DNA of 64,000 nucleotides, taken from assembly GCA_965222705.1 (NCBI GenBank), contig CBDCUO010000021.1:201360-265359 (forward strand), in the 5' to 3' direction. Shown here piece after piece: positions 38,826 through 47,578 of the stretch. How positions within the stretch are numbered: the first letter of the stretch is position 1; each line of letters opens with the position of its first letter. This stretch comes from JAFMDF01 sp965222705 (GTDB lineage Bacteria > Bacteroidota > Bacteroidia > Chitinophagales > Saprospiraceae). The position numbers were made by a program, and so were the translations under genes. The notes beneath the pieces are model-generated. The model was not told the DNA's origin. It saw only the letters and a list, made by a program, of their open reading frames with translations, and searched no databases.

Positions 38826-39794
38826 TTATAACTTGCGATAGCCGTTCCAAAGTTCTTCAATAACAGGATTCAGGATTTTTGAAAGCGGAAGAGCCAAGGA
38901 TTTTTCTGCCTCTTTGATTTTTTCCTTGAACCCGTCTAGCATTTGCAAATAAAGCTGAGCAGAAATCGAATTTACTAATACTTCTTTTTCTTTTAGGAAA
39001 TCCTGTAACTCTTGAAATTCGACTGCCAGATTATGTTCCAATTGAATCGCAATAAAACCTAAATGGCCCCTAATAAATTTTTTGAACTCCTTTTTGTCTA
39101 TTTGGAACAAATGAAGCAATTGGTCATCGGGATACTCAAGGAGGTATTCCGTTAATGCTTCCAAGTTATCCATGATCCACTGTCCACATTGAGGTTCAAA
39201 AAGTTTTCGCAATTGCCTTTCTTTTCGATGTTGGCGCAACATCTGAATAGTCTTATCAAATTCTGGTTGTGGGCTGTCCAGCAGTTCATTCATCCATTTA
39301 AGAGAAGTCGAATCAAGATTGCTGCTATTGGGATAAGGAGTTAATTGCTCTAATTTTGGCAATGAGGCCCGGATCTCCTCTACTACGGTCATCCAAGCCT
39401 CATCCATGTTTTTCCAGCTTGTCACGGGTTTTCCGTTTTTAGGTATCATTTGAAATTTGCCTAGTGAGGTGTTGTGTACATCAGCAGGCCTTATCAATAT
39501 GGGAACCAAGTGAATTTTTTCCTGTTTTTCTTTTTTGAGTGCTATTGCTAATTCTACTTGATCAATGTAAGAAGAGGCTAAAAAATCTGCGCTAATCAAA
39601 CACAAAATGAGCCGGGCCTCCTTTAATTTTTGCTTAATAAGGTCATTCCATTGCTCACCAGCTTTAATATCTCCCTTATGCCAAATTTCTAATTTATCCT
39701 GCCTTAAAATGGCGAGATATTTCAATAATTCTGATTTATATACTTCATCTTCGCGAGCATAAGAAAGAAAAGCAGGTATTTTGATTTGTTCCAT
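38826..39794 (-). CDS. TIR-domain protein with uncharacterised helical C-terminal region
   Basis: 322 residues. Residues 5-140 form a TIR domain (TIR_2 type): PAFLSYAREDE at the start, DIKAGEQWNDLIKQKLKEARLILCLIS, and SADFLASSYIDQVELAIAL with Glu81 in the place of the catalytic Glu of NAD-cleaving TIR domains. The remaining ~180 residues are mostly helical, rich in Leu, Glu and Lys, with no family I can name; they may sense or bind a partner. Bacterial TIR proteins act as NADases or signal-making enzymes in antiphage defence, or as adaptors. No further defence gene of a known type is adjacent, so a defence role is inference. The decayed FGE-fold gene and the coiled-coil gene are its neighbours. 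Confidence 0.8.
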   Translation of the reverse strand: MEQIKIPAFLSYAREDEVYKSELLKYLAILRQDKLEIWHKGDIKAGEQWNDLIKQKLKEARLILCLISADFLASSYIDQVELAIALKKEKQEKIHLVPILIRPADVHNTSLGKFQMIPKNGKPVTSWKNMDEAWMTVVEEIRASLPKLEQLTPYPNSSNLDSTSLKWMNELLDSPQPEFDKTIQMLRQHRKERQLRKLFEPQCGQWIMDNLEALTEYLLEYPDDQLLHLFQIDKKEFKKFIRGHLGFIAIQLEHNLAVEFQELQDFLKEKEVLVNSISAQLYLQMLDGFKEKIKEAEKSLALPLSKILNPVIEELWNGYRKL

Positions 39795-39859
39795 ATTTGC
39801 AGACTTTGATTGCTTAAGCCCAATGGGATAGCAGGCAACAGGCTAAAGCCTTGTGCTTT

Positions 39860-41209
39860 TTAAACCACCTTTGTCTGCCCCGGCACTGGAATTGCATAAT
39901 AGCCGTTTTCGTCTGGCATCACAGGCGGGTTGGCGTCCCAGGCATATTTAGCAGGAGCCAGGCTAATTTGAGAATTGATCGCCTCCTCCCATTCGATGAC
40001 TTCCCCCGAATAGGTTGCCATTCTCCCCAAAATAGCGGTCATGGTAGCTTTGGCTCCATTTTCGGCATCGGCGTATTTGTATTCGCCCTTAGCGACGGCT
40101 TCAAAGAGCAGGTCATGCTCTACTTGATAAGGATTGGGGTCTTTTTTATCATTATAATCCATAATCTTATAGCCGCTATTGGTCAAAATGACCCCTGGGT
40201 TGGGTGCGGAACCATTGGTTCCCTGAAAGGACTCGGTCACTCGACTCATGCAGCCTTTGATATGGCGACATTGGCTAAACATTCTGGATCCGTCGGCGTA
40301 TTCGTATTCGACAAAATGGTGGTCGAAAATCTCTCCATGATCCTTGCCATTTCTTACCTGCCGTCCGCCCATTCCATGTGCGCGCACTGGATAAGCCTGT
40401 TTGGCCCAATTGCCCACATCCAGATTGTGGATGTGCTGCTCGGTGATATGGTCACCGCAGAGCCAGTTGAAATAGTACCAGTTGCGCATTTGGTATTCCA
40501 TTTCCGTTTGTCCAGCTTTTCTTGGGCGCACCCAAACGCCGGCGCTGTTCCAATAAACGCGGGAAGTATGAATGTCCCCAATGACCCCACTGTGCAGCAT
40601 CTCCACCCATTTCAGGTATTTTTTCTGATAGTGCCGTTGCAATCCTACTACTACATTTAGCCTTTTCTTTTTGGCTATCTCTGCTACCTCCAACACCTTT
40701 CTTACGCCAGGCGCATCTACGGCTACCGGTTTTTCCATAAATACGTGTTTCTGTTGCTTGATAGCCTCTTCAAAGTGAATGGGGCGGAAGCCAGGAGGGG
40801 TGGCAATCATCACCACATCGCACAGAAGAATGACCTTTTTATAGCCTTCAAAACCGTCAAATTTATGCTCCTCTGGCACCTCGATTTTTGCTCTTAAATC
40901 GAGCGGCTCATCCGTTGACCAGTCTTGAAATTTGGGGTCAGTAATTCTTTTATAACACTTATCCAGATTATCCTTAAAAGCATCGCACATCGCGACCAGT
41001 TTTACATTTTGTTGGGTAGTCAAGGCTTGTACAACTGCACCCGTACCACGGCCCCCACAGCCGATTAGGCCAATTTTTATTGCATCATTTCCGTCAATAT
41101 GCGCTTTGGCGGCGATTAGGGAAGGGGAGAGCATCATGCCTCCTACGGCTAAACCAGTGGTTTTAACAAATTTGCGGCGGTTGAGCGAAGACTTAATTGA
41201 GTTTTTCAT
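39860..41209 (-). CDS. Tat-exported Gfo/Idh/MocA-family oxidoreductase
   Basis: 449 residues. The N-terminus has a twin-arginine signal (NRRKFVKTTGLAVGGMML), so a folded, cofactor-loaded protein is exported to the periplasm. The Rossmann motif IKIGLIGCGGRGTGAV follows near residue 45, with EKPVAVDAPGVRKVLE near 175 carrying the conserved Lys-Pro of the family, and a C-terminal alpha/beta domain with H and D/N residues (DHITEQHIHNLD). Related Bacteroidota proteins oxidise or reduce sugars or inositols using NAD(P), but the substrate is not evident. It seems to be transcribed alone. Confidence 0.88.
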   Translation of the reverse strand: MKNSIKSSLNRRKFVKTTGLAVGGMMLSPSLIAAKAHIDGNDAIKIGLIGCGGRGTGAVVQALTTQQNVKLVAMCDAFKDNLDKCYKRITDPKFQDWSTDEPLDLRAKIEVPEEHKFDGFEGYKKVILLCDVVMIATPPGFRPIHFEEAIKQQKHVFMEKPVAVDAPGVRKVLEVAEIAKKKRLNVVVGLQRHYQKKYLKWVEMLHSGVIGDIHTSRVYWNSAGVWVRPRKAGQTEMEYQMRNWYYFNWLCGDHITEQHIHNLDVGNWAKQAYPVRAHGMGGRQVRNGKDHGEIFDHHFVEYEYADGSRMFSQCRHIKGCMSRVTESFQGTNGSAPNPGVILTNSGYKIMDYNDKKDPNPYQVEHDLLFEAVAKGEYKYADAENGAKATMTAILGRMATYSGEVIEWEEAINSQISLAPAKYAWDANPPVMPDENGYYAIPVPGQTKVV

Positions 41210-41384
41210 TAGCTATTCTTTATAAGTAATTGGGTCCAATTACTTAGGTTTTTATATTTTTGATTTTAAAATTTTCCGCAATATAGCGATTAAATTTTTA
41301 TCGAAAAAAGAGAAAAAATCGGATACTTCTTGCTGACCTAAAATGGGGCAGGCATACAGCGGATTTTAGTCTGCAAAACATGAG

Positions 41385-42371
41385 CTAATCTCCTAGCACC
41401 AAGGCCCAAAAGGCTTCAATCTCTTCTTTGGTCGGTTGTTTATACGGACGAACAATTCTAAATCCAACGAAGGGGGAGTCGGTATTCCACCAAAAACTTT
41501 TGGGTATTTGAGGGTCTCTTTCCTTCCATTTAAAACTGGATTTTATTCTGGCAGCGCAGCGGTGTTCTTCCTTATCATCGTCCCAGGAACCACCTCTGAC
41601 GGTTCTTGGATGCAACCGGATAGGTTTGATCCAGGGATTGACGGTTTTGTTCATCTCTTCGGTAATGGTGGCATAGGCATCTTCTTGGTATTGGTCCAAA
41701 GTCCATTCGGAAACATTGCCCAGCATATCATAAAGGCCCCAGGAATTGGGGTTTTTCTCGCCGACTTTATGATATTTTTCCATGCTATTGTCATAATGCC
41801 AGGCATGGTCGTCCAGCATGCGGGTGTCATCGCCATAATAATAGGCCGTTTTTGATTCTGCACGGCAAGCGTATTCCCATTCTGCTTCTGTGGGGAGGCG
41901 ATAAAAAATACCCGTTTTTTCTGTTAGCCATTTACAATATTGCAAGGCGGAAAACTGGGTCATACTCACTGCTGGAAAGCCCTCTTTTCCCATGCCAAAA
42001 GTAGGGTCCTCGTAAGGTGGGCTAGGGCGAGCAAAAGCATCGGCATCCCAATCTTCCCGACCTTCGGGAGCCAAATCCAGTTCTTTTTCTCGAAAAATGT
42101 TAAATTCATCAAAGGTCACTTCATAAATCCCCATATAAAAGGAGTCCACGCTTACTTCCACTTGAGGGCCTTCATCTTCCTCTCTATTTTCTTCTGTTTC
42201 AGGGCTACCCATAGTAAACGTTCCACCAGGAATTAAAGCTAATTGAAAAGAAATAGTCGAACTTGGGATGGAGACAGTCATTATACTGTCAGTTTCTACT
42301 GCCGTTTGGGAGAAGATAAGCGTGGTCGTCAGGCTGATAAGGACAGAGGTTAGGACTGGTTTTTTAAGCAT
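41385..42371 (-). CDS. Exported SUMF1/FGE-fold protein (non-catalytic type)
   Basis: 328 residues from the ATG at 42371, which opens a signal peptide (LTSVLISLTTTLIFSQ). An upstream in-frame start at 42467 would overlap the preceding gene. It has the complete FGE fold: LIPGGTFTMGSPETEENREEDEGP, FYRLPTEAEWEYACRAE, SWGLYDMLGNVSEWTLDQY and VRGGSWDDDKEEHRCAARI, ending GFRIVRP. The Cys pair needed for formylglycine formation in true FGE is missing from the GGSW segment, so it should not be a sulfatase activator. Gliding proteins GldJ and GldK share this fold, but this is a shorter, different protein. It follows the YceI gene by 43 bases on the same strand. Confidence 0.8.
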   Translation of the reverse strand: MLKKPVLTSVLISLTTTLIFSQTAVETDSIMTVSIPSSTISFQLALIPGGTFTMGSPETEENREEDEGPQVEVSVDSFYMGIYEVTFDEFNIFREKELDLAPEGREDWDADAFARPSPPYEDPTFGMGKEGFPAVSMTQFSALQYCKWLTEKTGIFYRLPTEAEWEYACRAESKTAYYYGDDTRMLDDHAWHYDNSMEKYHKVGEKNPNSWGLYDMLGNVSEWTLDQYQEDAYATITEEMNKTVNPWIKPIRLHPRTVRGGSWDDDKEEHRCAARIKSSFKWKERDPQIPKSFWWNTDSPFVGFRIVRPYKQPTKEEIEAFWALVLGD

Positions 42372-42414
42372 CTGATGCAATTTTAAAATTTTGGTTAGTG
42401 TTAGCGAATGGTTC

Positions 42415-43017
42415 TTATTCCGAAGCAGCGTAAGCCAATTCAAAGTGAACGGTAATGTCTTCTCCACAGACTATTTGCCCAAACATGGCGGAGGGCGGTT
42501 CTATTTCAAAATCGCTAAATTTTAAGGCTTTACTTCCTTTAAAGGTCAACTTGCCCGCTGAGTTTTTTTGCCCACTGACATTGACTATCACTTCTTTTGT
42601 TACCCCTGCTATTTGGAGTAAGCCAGTGGAAGTTAAGGTAAAATGATTGTCTGACTGTAAGTTTTGTATCTTAGCAGGCAGGGTTTGGGTATAAATAATG
42701 TCGGGATGCTTTGTTGCCTTTAGAGCATTCCTGATTTTTTTGTTCATAGCAGCTCCCCTGCCACCGTCCAGACTGCTTACTTTTATTTTAAAGGAAAAAT
42801 GGTCAATGCTCGTTCCTTCTTTTAATTCCAAGGCCAAATGTTCGGGTAGTCCGCTTATCTCTCCTGCGCTTACTTTCCATTCATGCAAAGTAGAAGTGCC
42901 GGTAATGCTTATCTTTGCCATATCCGTTTTGGTTGATCTCAAAGAAGAACTTTGAGCAATTCCTTGAGAAAAAAAAAATAGTAAGCTCGATAAAATAAAA
43001 TATTTTGAATTAGACAT
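42415..43017 (-). CDS. YceI-family periplasmic protein
   Basis: 200 residues from the ATG at 43017, which starts a signal peptide (FILSSLLFFFSQGIAQ). The mature part shows the YceI lipocalin-like pattern: A.ISITGTSTLHEWKVSAGEISG, SLDGGRGAAMNKKIRNALKATKHPDI, F.LTSTGLLQIAGVTKEV and a final SDFEIEPPSAMFGQI. YceI proteins bind isoprenoid or similar lipids in the periplasm. The SUMF1-fold gene lies 43 bases downstream on the same strand, so both may be co-transcribed. Confidence 0.88.
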   Translation of the reverse strand: MSNSKYFILSSLLFFFSQGIAQSSSLRSTKTDMAKISITGTSTLHEWKVSAGEISGLPEHLALELKEGTSIDHFSFKIKVSSLDGGRGAAMNKKIRNALKATKHPDIIYTQTLPAKIQNLQSDNHFTLTSTGLLQIAGVTKEVIVNVSGQKNSAGKLTFKGSKALKFSDFEIEPPSAMFGQIVCGEDITVHFELAYAASE

Positions 43018-43171
43018 AATAATAGAAAACGATTTTAATAGCAAGGTTAAAATTTTTTGACCTACAAGGGAAAATTAGCTAAAAATTGGACTGAATTTCC
43101 CTTTTTTACAAAAATTAAAACAAGTTTAACGCCTATAATTTTGACTACAGCTTGAAAGAATAGGTCACTTC

Positions 43172-43204
43172 TTTGCTACAAATGAACAAAATCCCCTAAT
43201 TTTA
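43172..43204 (+). promoter_or_regulatory. Candidate Bacteroidota promoter of the SDR gene
   Basis: TTTG at 43172-43175 is followed after 21 bases by TAATTTTA at 43197-43204. This fits the -33 TTTG / -7 TAnnTTTG pattern with seven of eight bases in the -7 box. It lies about 35 bases before the SDR start codon. Confidence 0.35.
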
Positions 43205-43239
43205 CTTGCCTATCTAGCACAGAATAGTCGAAATTAAAA

Positions 43240-44037
43240 ATGATGACCTATCAAAACAAAACGATTTGGATAACCGGTGCTTCAGCAGGCATTGGAGAGG
43301 CCTTTGCTTACGCCTTTGCCAAAGAAGGAGCAAATTTAATCCTCTCCAGCCGAAATGAAAAAGAACTGCAGCGAGTTAAGTCAAATTGCAAGGAAGCAGG
43401 TACGGTTTGGGTTGTACCCATTGATTTGGTACAATATGAAACGATTGGCAGTACTGTTGAAAAGACTTTATCAGAAGTTGGTCAGGTAGATATGCTGATT
43501 AATAATGGAGGCATCTCTCAACGATCTTTGGTAAAAGATACGCTTTTGGAGGTAGATAAGCGCATCTTTGATGTCAATTATTTTGGAGCTATAGCCATGA
43601 CCAAAGCCGTTTTGCCATATATGATGAAACGGAAAAGCGGTACGCTAGTCGTTATTTCTAGCGTAGCCGGAAAATTGAGTACCCCCTTGCGGTCCGCTTA
43701 TTGTGCTTCCAAGCATGCCATTCGTGCCTTTTATGACTCCATGCGGACAGAATTGATTCCTTATAATATCCAAGTCACAATTATTTGCCCAGGCTTAATC
43801 AAGACCGACATTTCTAAAAATGCGGTAAAAGGCGATGGTTCAAAATATAATAAAATGGATCAGGGGCAAGCGAATGGAATGCCGGTAGAAGAATGCGTCC
43901 GACAATCTATTGCTGCGATTAGAAGCGGAAAAGAAGAAGTAATCATTAGTGGAATAAAAGAGAAGTTTGGAGTATATATGAAACGCTTTTTCCCCCGATT
44001 ATTCTCTATTTACATTAGCAAAATAAAAGTGACTTAG
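43240..44037 (+). CDS. Short-chain dehydrogenase/reductase
   Basis: 265 residues, classical SDR. The NAD(P)-binding TGASAGIGEAFAYAF is near residue 10, NNGGISQRS near 88, the catalytic Ser in VVISSVAGKL near 140, and YCASKHA with Tyr and Lys near 155. The C-terminus ends in a hydrophobic and basic stretch (KRFFPRLFSIYISKIKV) as in DHRS7-like enzymes, possibly for membrane contact. The substrate is unknown. It converges on the AsmA-family gene with a 26-base gap. Confidence 0.9.
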   Translation: MMTYQNKTIWITGASAGIGEAFAYAFAKEGANLILSSRNEKELQRVKSNCKEAGTVWVVPIDLVQYETIGSTVEKTLSEVGQVDMLINNGGISQRSLVKDTLLEVDKRIFDVNYFGAIAMTKAVLPYMMKRKSGTLVVISSVAGKLSTPLRSAYCASKHAIRAFYDSMRTELIPYNIQVTIICPGLIKTDISKNAVKGDGSKYNKMDQGQANGMPVEECVRQSIAAIRSGKEEVIISGIKEKFGVYMKRFFPRLFSIYISKIKVT

Positions 44038-44063
44038 CGGAGTGTTTATAATCAATTGCCAAC

Positions 44064-47000
44064 TTAATTGCTTCCCTTCTTTTTCTTTTTTCCAAATGGC
44101 AAAATATCTTTGACCTTATCTTTCAATTTGTCCGCTTCTTTATTAAGCGTACTGTCTTTAAGCAGGTCAATGCTGTCTAAAGGGTTTTTGTTTAGATCAA
44201 TTTTGCCCCCTTTGGCTAGGGAGTCCAGTGCATTTTCTGCTGTTTTTTTAGTAGCTTCTTTGGCCTTTTCAGCTTCCTGGTTGGCAACTGTTTTTACAGA
44301 ATCCTTTATAGATTCTGCTTCTTTTTCGATCTCGTTTACCTTTTCATCTAGGACGGTTTTTACAGAATCTACTGCCGTATTTACGGCTTCTTCAATAGTA
44401 GCTTTGGTAGCATCTTGTACCGATGTTTCGCCGTCAGCAGCCACAGGGGTAATTTTAAAAACTGGATTGAGCATAGAACCAGACAAATCAATTTTTAGAT
44501 TCACAAACTCACCGTCTTGAATGTTGATGCCTACTTTTTGGGCTTCTTTTGATAAAAAACTCCAGCCTTGATTGGCAGCAGCACTAGCAGCATTTCTTTC
44601 CAATAACTTTCTGGGAATACGAGCTTTTATGACATAATTCATTACTTGCGTCAAACTGTGTTTTCCTCTGATAATCAGTGAAATATCGTCAATTTTATGC
44701 TCGAATTCTTTTACTTCCACAAATCCGTCTTTTACTTCTATCCAATTTTTGGAGTCTTTAATTTTAAAGGTCTTAATCGCCTCTACATTCAATTTTTCTC
44801 CCAGTGCTTTTAGTGGTTTGAAGCCGTCAATTACGCCATTTAGGGTATGAAAAAATCCGGAGAGGTTTAGCGTACCCAAATCGGGGATTAGGTCTTTACC
44901 CAAAACGCCATTCATAGAGAGCGTGGTATTAAACTTGCCGTCCACAAATTTTCCAATAGGTGCCAATCTTTCAAAAGTATTGAAGGTATTGAAGGCCGTG
45001 TTAAAATTCAGTTGATTCAAGGTTGTTTTAATATCAAATTTAGGCTTGCTTAAATCCTTGGTATCATACATTCCTTCAAAAGTAACTTCGCCTCCTAATA
45101 GGGCCCCTTTTACATTTTTCATTAAGGCGGCACTATTTTGGACCAAAATAGCTCCTTTGATATTTTTTAAATCAAAATTGGTGTAAGTGACCTTTTTTAA
45201 ATCCGTATTGATTTCAATATCAATATTTTCAGGAACGGGGATCATCTCTGTGCTTGTGCTTTCTTCTTGGGTCATAAACTGATTTAAATTCAGATAATCA
45301 GCGGATAAATCAATTTTTCCAGAAAGTACCTCTTCATCAAAAAGATATCCAAACAGGTTATTTACTGCTCCAGTTGCATTAATATCGCTTTCTTCAATTT
45401 TGGTATAAAAATGGTTTATGGTGGTTCGTTTGGGGTTAATGGTTCCTTTAGTTGTCAAATCGCTTAGTTCATATACATCGTACTCCAGTTTTTTAAAATT
45501 AGCTATTATATCAAAATTAAATCGGTCGAAAATTTCCGCCTGCGGTTGATTGGATATAGGACGAGCAGCAGAGGAAGAAGCGGTTTCAGTAGCAATCCAC
45601 TCATTGGCATCGAAGTAATCAGCGTGAACTTGAAAACTGCCTTCCATAGTCATTTCAGGACTAAAATAAGCCAAAATATTATCAATTTGCCCACTTGCTG
45701 TTAGGTCGCTTTTGCCCAATTGGGCGTCAAAATTTACTAACTCTACTCGCTGTGGACTAAAATTTGTTTCTAAATTATGAATATGGATATCAGGTACTTC
45801 CTCTTGTTGAATAAAAAGATCGGTAGCTTCGAAGTCACCCATTATATCTACTTTATCGTATTCCTCTTTTTCGATTTGAGACATGGTAGCATTTAGAGCA
45901 ATGTCCGAGTTAATAACTCCTTTCATATTTTTAATACCCTCCATTGGAAAGGCCTTGGTCCATGCTTCCAGGTCGAGCGTTCCTTTTATAGCCGTTTTTA
46001 GAGCAGGATTAGAAATAGGGGTTTTTAAATGAAAGTTACCAGCCATTGGATTATTACCCAATTGAAATTTGAATTGGGTAATATCCACCACCATTTTATC
46101 GAAGTCTGAACTTGGACTATTGATAAAAACATTGGCAAAAATGCCCGAAATGCCAATGGGCAAATCTGGGTATTTTACTTGCCCTTTGCCAACATCCGTT
46201 TTGATTTGGAAAGCGGGATAAATCCCTTTTGTCCCATTATAAATGCCCTTAATAAAACCCTCTAGGGTCATTGTTCCATTGATCGTTGCGCTAGCATAAT
46301 CAGCAGTATATGCTGCCGGAATAATAGACCATAGACTTCTGAAGTCAGTCTGAGGAGAAGCAAATTTCAAATCCAGCACATAATTTTCTTCATTGATGTC
46401 AATCGTGCCTTCTGTCTGTACCACCAAGTCATTCACTGTAAGGGAATTATCTTTTAAAGCGAAAATCAATTCAGGAATGTTCATATTAATAACAGCATCC
46501 AGTTCGACCTTCGCTTTTCGCAAATAGGAAATGCCCTCCATATTGGCCGTTAGTCCTGCAATATTCGTTTTGGTGTCCAAATCAAAGACATTGGCTGAAA
46601 ATTTACCGCTACCTGTATGGTTCAGTCCGGTCATTTTCATTTGAAAATCTAGGTTTTCGTCTTGATAGGTCAAAGTGCCATTTTGGATAGTATATTGCTC
46701 CATTTCTACCAAAAAGGCAGCGGATTCGCTATTTGGGTTTTCGCTCGGTTTGGCAATATCCCAATTCGCTCGCCCGTCTTTTAACACCAGAATATTCAGC
46801 TCAGGGTCGCTAAGATTTACAGTTTCAACAGGAATAGATTCCATGTCCTTCCATGCTTTTAGCAAGTCCATCTCCAGTTCGACCGAAGGCGTACTAAAGA
46901 GCTGAATGTCTTCAAATTCATTGACCCCATCAACGGTTAAGTTTTCTAATTGTACATTCAGCGCAGGAAAACTGCGAAGAAGGGATATATTTATATCCGT

Positions 47001-47162
47001 AAAATCTACCTTTGCATTAAGGTTTTTATTGGTTTCTTCTTTTAAAACGGTTACAATTTCATCTTTAAAAAAATAGGGAATAACAATGGCGGCAGCTAAA
47101 AGGAGGATTAATAATACAACTACTAAAATAAAGCTGTTTTTGATTAATTTTTTCAGTTTCAT
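44064..47162 (-). CDS. AsmA-family inner-membrane protein
   Basis: 1032 residues. A single N-terminal membrane anchor (FILVVVLLILLLAAAIVIPYFF, residues ~11-32) is followed by the AsmA start pattern KAKVDFTDI.ISLLRSFPALNVQLENLTVDG, a very long beta-rich periplasmic stretch, and a C-terminal AsmA_2-like part (LNGVIDGFKPLKALGEKLN ... FVEVKEFEHKIDDISLIIRGKHSL). The last ~120 residues are Lys/Glu/Ala-rich with possible coiled coil. AsmA-like proteins form bridge-like grooves that carry phospholipids between the two membranes, and this is the likely role. A short frame upstream overlaps its start codon as ATGA. Confidence 0.85.
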   Translation of the reverse strand: MKLKKLIKNSFILVVVLLILLLAAAIVIPYFFKDEIVTVLKEETNKNLNAKVDFTDINISLLRSFPALNVQLENLTVDGVNEFEDIQLFSTPSVELEMDLLKAWKDMESIPVETVNLSDPELNILVLKDGRANWDIAKPSENPNSESAAFLVEMEQYTIQNGTLTYQDENLDFQMKMTGLNHTGSGKFSANVFDLDTKTNIAGLTANMEGISYLRKAKVELDAVINMNIPELIFALKDNSLTVNDLVVQTEGTIDINEENYVLDLKFASPQTDFRSLWSIIPAAYTADYASATINGTMTLEGFIKGIYNGTKGIYPAFQIKTDVGKGQVKYPDLPIGISGIFANVFINSPSSDFDKMVVDITQFKFQLGNNPMAGNFHLKTPISNPALKTAIKGTLDLEAWTKAFPMEGIKNMKGVINSDIALNATMSQIEKEEYDKVDIMGDFEATDLFIQQEEVPDIHIHNLETNFSPQRVELVNFDAQLGKSDLTASGQIDNILAYFSPEMTMEGSFQVHADYFDANEWIATETASSSAARPISNQPQAEIFDRFNFDIIANFKKLEYDVYELSDLTTKGTINPKRTTINHFYTKIEESDINATGAVNNLFGYLFDEEVLSGKIDLSADYLNLNQFMTQEESTSTEMIPVPENIDIEINTDLKKVTYTNFDLKNIKGAILVQNSAALMKNVKGALLGGEVTFEGMYDTKDLSKPKFDIKTTLNQLNFNTAFNTFNTFERLAPIGKFVDGKFNTTLSMNGVLGKDLIPDLGTLNLSGFFHTLNGVIDGFKPLKALGEKLNVEAIKTFKIKDSKNWIEVKDGFVEVKEFEHKIDDISLIIRGKHSLTQVMNYVIKARIPRKLLERNAASAAANQGWSFLSKEAQKVGINIQDGEFVNLKIDLSGSMLNPVFKITPVAADGETSVQDATKATIEEAVNTAVDSVKTVLDEKVNEIEKEAESIKDSVKTVANQEAEKAKEATKKTAENALDSLAKGGKIDLNKNPLDSIDLLKDSTLNKEADKLKDKVKDILPFGKKKKKGSN

Positions 47163-47578
47163 CGGGATAAAGCTTTTCTTGATGAAGCATAAGTGCTAGA
47201 ATAGGCAAATAACGTTCTAATTTTCCTTTTAATATTAATTTTGTTGTCTTTTATTGCAGTTAATGCCCCAAAATAGGCTTTATTCTTTTTAAATTCCATC
47301 CACAGATTTTCACTACTGTCTTCTAGCAAATTTAAAAAGGAACAATCTTGGAGGGATTCAAATTGATCTAAGTTATTTATCTCATAAAAAGGTTTGTGTA
47401 AATTTATCTTTTTCAGATGGTTGGTTTATGTATCTATCCTTTTGCTACCCTAAGTTATTAATAATCAATGTTTTAATTGAAAATTGCCTTAATCAAAGAT
47501 CGCGCCGCTCACTATTGTTGCCAGGCCTCAATAATACCCTTTCTATTATTTATTAAAAAAGTCAATTTGTAGAAAAGC
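47163..47578. other. 416-base intergenic stretch with a possible small reading frame
   Basis: Most of the stretch shows no gene. On the minus strand a frame open from about 47420 ends at 47159, sharing ATGA with the AsmA start. Its only ATG is at 47299, giving 46 residues (MEFKKNKAYFGALTAIKDN...). The overlap resembles translational coupling, and the frame could be a small gene or the remnant of a longer one, but nothing else supports it. No promoter or terminator was recognised. Confidence 0.25.

Noticed and set aside
37892..39794. A complete, known antiphage system at the TIR gene
   Set aside because: Only a TIR protein, a fragment and a coiled-coil gene are present. No partner typical of Thoeris, CBASS or TIR-SAVED systems can be recognised.
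39851..40660. 269-residue plus-strand frame opposite the Gfo/Idh/MocA gene
   Set aside because: It is antisense to a well-supported oxidoreductase and has no family pattern.
41385..42371. A gldJ or gldK gliding-motility gene
   Set aside because: The fold is shared, but the length, the lack of a lipobox and the lack of gldL/M/N neighbours do not fit.
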